A DNA stretch of 64,000 bases from Polyangium fumosum (GTDB lineage: Bacteria; Myxococcota_A; Polyangia; Polyangiales; Polyangiaceae). The position numbers were made by a program, and so were the translations under genes. The notes below the pieces were generated by a model. That model did no database searches, was not told the origin of the DNA, and saw nothing but the letters and a program-made list of their open reading frames with translations. The stretch is taken from the NCBI RefSeq assembly GCF_005144585.1, contig NZ_SSMQ01000010.1, positions 62,001 through 126,000 on the forward strand, given 5' to 3'. Positions 59,786-64,000 of this stretch are shown piece after piece. The stretch's first letter is position 1; each line of letters starts with the position of its first letter.

Positions 59786-61912
59786 ATGATTCCCGTCCTG
59801 CGGTGCACCGACCTCGAGCTCACCGATCTCGCCGACGACAAACCCGCGCTCGTCGACCCCGAGACCGGCGAGCCCGCGGGCCTCTCCCTCGTGCAGTGGC
59901 TCGGCTCCGGCGGAATGTCCGCCGTATTCCTCGCCGAGCGTGACGAGGAAACGGCGGCGCCCGGCCTCTCGGCGCTCGCGCCCTCCCGGGTCGCGGTGAA
60001 GCTCGTCAAGCCCGGGACCGAGCAGGGCCTCGCGCAGATGGGCATGACGAGCCGGGATCTCGCGCAACGCGAGATCGAGGCGCTCGAACGGGTGAAGAAC
60101 CTCGTCCCGCCCAGCGAATTCGTCATCGGATATTACGGGCACGGCAGCGCCGAGGTCGCGCTCGAAGACGAGCCGCCCCTCATCCTGCCCTGGATCGCGC
60201 TCGAATACGTCGAAGCATCCAGCGAGGGCGTGACGCTCACCGATCGCGTCAGCAAAGCGCGGGAGACGGGCGTGGATCCGGTCCGCGCCCACAGGCTCGC
60301 GCGCGGCATGATCGAGGGCGTCCGTGTCCTCCACGGCCTCGGCGTCCTCCACCGCGACCTCAAGCCCGACAATGTATTCGTCGCCGGCCCGCTGGACGAT
60401 GAAACGCCGAAGATCGCCGATTGTGGCATCGCGCGTGTCGACGGGCTCGCGCTCGCGACCGTGCAGGGGATCACGCTCGGGTATGGGGGCCCCGAGCAGG
60501 CGCTCTCGTCGGTCGCGCCCTCGCGGCGCAATCCGCTCGTCGGGCCCTGGACGGACGTGCACGCGCTCGCCTCCACGATCTGGTTCCTGCTGACGGGCGA
60601 GGAATGGTGCCGCTCGATGCCCGCCTGGTACATGGGCGAGCGGCGCAGCCTGCGCACGGCGAAGAAGCTGCACCGCGGCTTTTTGGCGGCGGAGGAGCTG
60701 CTCGGCGCCATCGACCTCGCGCTCCGGCAAGGCGCCTCGCCGGTGCTGCCCGAGGGGACGTGGGACCTCGACGGCGCCACGTTTTACGAGACACACGCGC
60801 GCAAATTGCTCGGCGGCTCCATGTTCGAGGGTTCGCCGCCGCGCTTCCCCTCGGTCGACGCGTTCGCCGAGGCGCTGCTCCCGCCCCTGGAAGCGGCCGC
60901 GGCGCGGTGGATCGAAATCGCGGCGCGCGAGCACCAGCCGATGACCTCGTTCCGCAAGACGCGCATCTTGCCGTCCGAGGAGGAGGTCTTCGCCGCGATG
61001 GACGCGCTCGCGCCGCCGCGCACCACGAGCGAAAAACCCCTCCTTTTGGAGCCGGGCGGCGTCGTCTTCCTCCCGGGCCCCTGGGGATTCGCGCGCTCGG
61101 GCAGCGAGCTGCATGGTTTGTCCAAGAAGGAGCCGCGCACGTTCTCGGTCGACGTCCCACGGCCTTATAGAGCGCAGATCGCCGCCTCGCGGTGGCTCGT
61201 GCGTGGCCCGGGCGGGGGCATTGCGCTCGTGGGCCCGGCCCACGTCCTCTTGCAGCGGGGCGAGTCGTTCGTGCAGGGCACGCTGCCGCGGCGCGCGGAC
61301 GAGGGGCCCGTCGGTGAAATCGTGGCGACGCTCGGCGACGGCCGTGCCTTCGGGGTGGTGACGGCCGACGCGGGCGAAGGCGGACCGGAGCTCTGGCTCT
61401 CGAACGACGGCGTACGCTGGGCCGATCCGCTCCTCTTGCCGCTCGGCGGCGAGGTCTCCGCGATTGCATCGGGCCCGCTCGGCTTTTTCGTCGCGGGCAG
61501 CTTGCGCGGCAAGAAGGCGCGCGCCTTGTGGATTGGATACGACCAGGAGGTCCGCTCCTCCGCCGCGAGCTTGAACGACAAACCTGCCTTGCTCCTTTGC
61601 GTGGCGGGCGCCGAGGGCGAAGCGTGGGCCGCGGGCGTGGGCGTCGTGATGCGCTTCGATCGCGGAGGATCCGCGGTCGAGGCCTCCGAAGCGGAGGGCC
61701 TTCCCGTGGCAATGGGCCTCGACGACGAGGGCGTGCCTTGGCTCGTCACCGAGCGGGAGGTCTTCCGAAGGCACGGCGGCGGCGTTTCGCCCGTGTGGAA
61801 GCGATATCATACGCAGCGGAAGGGCGCGCCGCGGCTCGTGGCGATTGGTTTTCCGCCGGGCGGGGTGCGCGTCGTGGACGCGGTCGGGGGCGGGGCCGTC
61901 TTGCGGACGTGA
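59786..61912 (+). CDS. Ser/Thr protein kinase with beta-propeller-like C-terminal region
   Basis: A 708-residue cytosolic protein. The kinase domain spans about residues 33-370: glycine loop GSGGMSAVF (40-48), Lys72 in VAVKLV, catalytic loop HRDLKPDN (189-196), DCG in place of DFG (212-214) and GPEQ in place of APE (235-238). The GGMSAVF loop, intact HRD and Lys support activity; the loop changes are typical of some myxobacterial kinases. Residues about 410-705 form beta-rich repeats (PGGVVFLPGPWGFARSG, LWLSNDGVRWADPLLL, AAGVGVVMRFDRGGS, MGLDDEGVPWLVTEREVF), which suggests a propeller for ligand or partner binding. There is no membrane segment. Confidence 0.88.
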   Translation: MIPVLRCTDLELTDLADDKPALVDPETGEPAGLSLVQWLGSGGMSAVFLAERDEETAAPGLSALAPSRVAVKLVKPGTEQGLAQMGMTSRDLAQREIEALERVKNLVPPSEFVIGYYGHGSAEVALEDEPPLILPWIALEYVEASSEGVTLTDRVSKARETGVDPVRAHRLARGMIEGVRVLHGLGVLHRDLKPDNVFVAGPLDDETPKIADCGIARVDGLALATVQGITLGYGGPEQALSSVAPSRRNPLVGPWTDVHALASTIWFLLTGEEWCRSMPAWYMGERRSLRTAKKLHRGFLAAEELLGAIDLALRQGASPVLPEGTWDLDGATFYETHARKLLGGSMFEGSPPRFPSVDAFAEALLPPLEAAAARWIEIAAREHQPMTSFRKTRILPSEEEVFAAMDALAPPRTTSEKPLLLEPGGVVFLPGPWGFARSGSELHGLSKKEPRTFSVDVPRPYRAQIAASRWLVRGPGGGIALVGPAHVLLQRGESFVQGTLPRRADEGPVGEIVATLGDGRAFGVVTADAGEGGPELWLSNDGVRWADPLLLPLGGEVSAIASGPLGFFVAGSLRGKKARALWIGYDQEVRSSAASLNDKPALLLCVAGAEGEAWAAGVGVVMRFDRGGSAVEASEAEGLPVAMGLDDEGVPWLVTEREVFRRHGGGVSPVWKRYHTQRKGAPRLVAIGFPPGGVRVVDAVGGGAVLRT

Positions 61913-62114
61913 GCGGACGCAGGGGGCGAGCGGCGTAAGGCTCTCGACGCCGACGCGCTGGATCCGGTTCGACGCCGGGACCGAGCACCTGGCGTCAGCA
62001 CCACATTCTGCGGATCACGCGCGCGTCCCCGCTGTTCGTAACTACAAACAACGATATTTCCGAGGTGTGCCAGCAGGTGTATCCTAGGGGAACGTTCATC
62101 TTCATACGGGGGCC

Positions 62115-63086
62115 ATGAGCACGTACACGCCAGATCATCCTACGCTCGGTTACGTGGAGCTGGAGCGCCGCAATGCTGCGCTGGCCGCCGAGAACCAGGC
62201 CCTCCGCGCCCAGGTGGAGGACGCGCGCCGGCTCCTCGAGGACCAAGCGCTCGTCGAGCAGGAGCGGCACCTCAATGAGGAGCGGTTCCAGCAGATGTTC
62301 GATTGTTCACCGATCGGACTCGCCATCGTCAGCCTCGAAGGCGGCTTCGTCCGCGTGAACCGCGCGCTCGCCGGGATGCTCGGCTACACGCCCGATGAGC
62401 TCCTCCAGCTCCGCTTCCAGGACATCACGCACGCGGACGACCTCGAGATCGACCTCGAGCTCCTCGGGAAAACGCTCCGCGGCGAGATCCCGCGGTATCA
62501 GCTCAAAAAGCGGTTCATCCACCGGAGCGGGGCGATCGTCGACGTCCTCCTCCACGTCGCCCTCGTGCGCGACGCGAACGGCGCGCCGGTCCATTTCATG
62601 TCGCAGCTCCTCGACATGACCGAGCAGAAGCGGGCCTACGAGGCGCTGCGGACCAGCGAGGAGCGCCTGCGCCAGCTCTCCACGCCCCTCGTCCCCATTC
62701 GCGAGGACGTCGTGGCCATGCCGCTCATCGGCGCCATCGATCCGGCCCGCGCCGACCGGGTGCTCGAAGTGCTCCTCACGGGCATCAGCGGCGGGCGCGT
62801 GCGCGTGGCCATCCTCGACGTCACCGGCGTGGTCGACCTCGACGAACAGGTCGCGGGCGCGCTCGTCCGGACCGCGCACGCCGTACGCCTGCTCGGCGCG
62901 CAGATGGTGCTGAGCGGCATTCGCGCCGAGGTGGCGCGCACCCTCGTGGAAATCGGCGCCGACCTCTCGGGCATCGTGACGTGCGCGAATCTGCAGGCGG
63001 CGATCACGTATGCGCTGCGGCTCTCGCGCAGCGGCGCCGCCCAGGAAGCGGGCGTGACCAGCCATGGCAATGCGCAGCGAGGGTAG
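62115..63086 (+). CDS. PAS-STAS (RsbR-like) sensor protein
   Basis: A 323-residue cytosolic protein. An N-terminal coiled coil (about 15-52, ERRNAALAAENQALRAQVEDA) leads to a PAS domain (about 55-175; FDCSPIGLAIVSLEGGFVRVNRALAGMLGY and ITHADDLEID). The C-terminal STAS domain (about 195-305) has ILDVTGVVDLDEQVAGALVRTAHAVRLLGAQMVLSGIRAEVART, the pattern of RsbR-type stressosome subunits. These scaffold proteins sense stress or redox cues and release an RsbT-type kinase. The usual phosphorylated Thr after VD is replaced (VDLDEQ), and the second site reads SGI. No RsbS or RsbT gene lies in the window. Confidence 0.88.
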   Translation: MSTYTPDHPTLGYVELERRNAALAAENQALRAQVEDARRLLEDQALVEQERHLNEERFQQMFDCSPIGLAIVSLEGGFVRVNRALAGMLGYTPDELLQLRFQDITHADDLEIDLELLGKTLRGEIPRYQLKKRFIHRSGAIVDVLLHVALVRDANGAPVHFMSQLLDMTEQKRAYEALRTSEERLRQLSTPLVPIREDVVAMPLIGAIDPARADRVLEVLLTGISGGRVRVAILDVTGVVDLDEQVAGALVRTAHAVRLLGAQMVLSGIRAEVARTLVEIGADLSGIVTCANLQAAITYALRLSRSGAAQEAGVTSHGNAQRG

Positions 63087-63108
63087 AGGGTAGGAGGAAC
63101 GCCGCGCC

Positions 63109-63999
63109 CTACAGGAGGGGCCCGCGAAAGAGAAGCATGCTCGCCAGAGGCCGGTACCCCATCGACGCGTTGAGGTGCCGGATCGGAGCATTCTCGACGA
63201 TGTTCTCCGTCACCAGGCGTCGAAAGCCGGCCCGCTTCGCGCCGGCCACCTGCGCCCGTTTGAGTGCGCTCGCGATGCCGCGGCCGCGCCACGCCCGCCG
63301 CACCCCCGTGAGGCTGTGGAATGCGACGCCGCCGCGGCCGCGCTGAAGCACCGCATACCCGACGACCTCGGCGCCCTGCATCGCGATGAACGTGAGGTCA
63401 TGGGTATGGATGGGCCGGTCCATGTCCGTGGCGCGCCAGTCTTCGAACGATCCCACGTCGTCCGCCGCCTCCCCGGGGATATCCGGAATGGCCTCGCGCG
63501 CGACCTGGTACATGCCGCGCAAAAGATCGGGCCGCTCGGCGCGGGTCACGACCGTGATGCCGTCCGGCGGCTTCACCTCGGGCATGGGCGCCGCATCGAG
63601 GTCCAGCTCGAGCTCGAGTTGACGCCCCACCTCCTCGTACCCGCGCCGTTCGAGGCAACCACGAGCGTCCCCCGCACGCTCGTGCGCTTCGATTTCGAGC
63701 GTCTGCAACCCGAGCCCCCGCGCGTGCTCCGAAAGCGCGCCGTGCATCGCCGCGGCCACGCCCCGGCGCCGATGCTCGGGCCGCACCCATAGCCCCGCCA
63801 CGCCACACGCATTCGCGCCATGGCCCCCGGCAGGTCGGACGAAGGCGGCGCCCACGGCCTGCCCGTCGATCCGATAGACCCCATCCAAGCGACCCGGATG
63901 AAGGCCGCGCAGATGGCGCGCATCCTCGAAGGAGGGGATCCCCCAGACATCCGCGGCATTCACCACGTCGACCCAATCGCGGAGGGCTTCGTCCCCCGC
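63109..63999 (-). CDS. Two-domain GNAT acetyltransferase, 5' end outside window
   Basis: The frame is open to the window edge, so the start lies beyond position 64000; 296 residues are visible. Two GNAT domains are seen: the first (about residues 20-135) has GVAGLWVRPEHRRRGVAAAMH, the acetyl-CoA-binding R/Q-x-x-G-x-G/A motif; the second (about 155-290) has VAFHSLTGVRRAWRGRGIASALKRAQ with the same motif. Duplicated GNATs of this kind usually keep one or both active sites. The substrate is unknown. It is convergent with the PAS-STAS gene. Confidence 0.9.
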   Translation of the reverse strand, partial: AGDEALRDWVDVVNAADVWGIPSFEDARHLRGLHPGRLDGVYRIDGQAVGAAFVRPAGGHGANACGVAGLWVRPEHRRRGVAAAMHGALSEHARGLGLQTLEIEAHERAGDARGCLERRGYEEVGRQLELELDLDAAPMPEVKPPDGITVVTRAERPDLLRGMYQVAREAIPDIPGEAADDVGSFEDWRATDMDRPIHTHDLTFIAMQGAEVVGYAVLQRGRGGVAFHSLTGVRRAWRGRGIASALKRAQVAGAKRAGFRRLVTENIVENAPIRHLNASMGYRPLASMLLFRGPLL

Positions 64000-64000
64000 G

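Noticed and set aside
62041-62114. AT-richer stretch upstream of the PAS-STAS gene considered as a sigma-70 promoter
   Set aside because: A TATCCT-like hexamer is present but no matching -35 element at proper spacing was found.

Overview
The window is very GC-rich, densely packed DNA with strong G/C preference at third codon positions and no rRNA, tRNA or CRISPR array that I could see. Several features point to a myxobacterium of the Polyangium/Sorangium type: bactofilin, many lipoproteins, Ser/Thr kinases fused to other modules, a sigma54-activator fusion, a hybrid histidine kinase, DUF1552/DUF1592 proteins, and DUF2169/VgrG clusters. That placement is inferred from gene content, not from a marker gene.

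Layout. 1-5 kb: the end of a lactate-permease-like transporter, a bactofilin, an exported SRPBCC protein and a first DUF2169 protein. 4.4-9.1 kb: a TetR/SDR pair with a 32-bp palindromic operator candidate, then a membrane protein coupled to a selenium-binding-protein homologue, and a divergent lipoprotein. 9.1-16 kb: a minus-strand run of lipoprotein, giant kinase/ATPase/TPR/GAF/sigma54-activator fusion, and lipoprotein. 16.3-19.4 kb: a hybrid sensor kinase behind a palindrome-rich promoter region. 19.5-26.4 kb: small housekeeping or accessory genes (STAS-like, HCCA isomerase, VOC, NmrA-like, CPBP protease, lipoproteins, hypotheticals). 26.4-28.2 kb: two long hexanucleotide tracts of opposite orientation bracket an S23-type four-helix-bundle gene and an ECF sigma gene.

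28.2-48.4 kb is the most distinctive block, an orphan type VI secretion spike/effector island. It holds a trypsin-fold pseudoprotease with TPRs, a DUF2169 protein, three tandem and divergent vgrG genes, an unknown protein, a PAAR-like (DUF4150) putative effector, a DUF2169-like protein, a ketoacyl-synthase-fold protein lacking its catalytic residues, a helical-repeat protein, a DUF6484 protein, and a DUF2169 protein carrying a long 21-bp (heptapeptide) tandem repeat. No contractile-sheath or baseplate genes lie in the window, so the spike would have to be fired by machinery encoded elsewhere. From DUF2169 through the helical-repeat gene the genes are tightly spaced or overlapping on the plus strand, which suggests one operon.

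48.5-53.5 kb: both subunits of lysine 5,6-aminomutase, S-formylglutathione hydrolase, a methyltransferase and an exported protein. 53.6-59.7 kb: a Tat-exported DUF1552 protein, a DUF1592 cytochrome-like lipoprotein ending in a CBM2-type cellulose-binding module, a clan-A glycoside hydrolase and a PhzF protein, with coupled stops and starts. 59.8-64 kb: a Ser/Thr kinase with a beta-rich C-terminal half, a PAS-STAS (RsbR-like) protein and a double GNAT acetyltransferase cut by the window edge.
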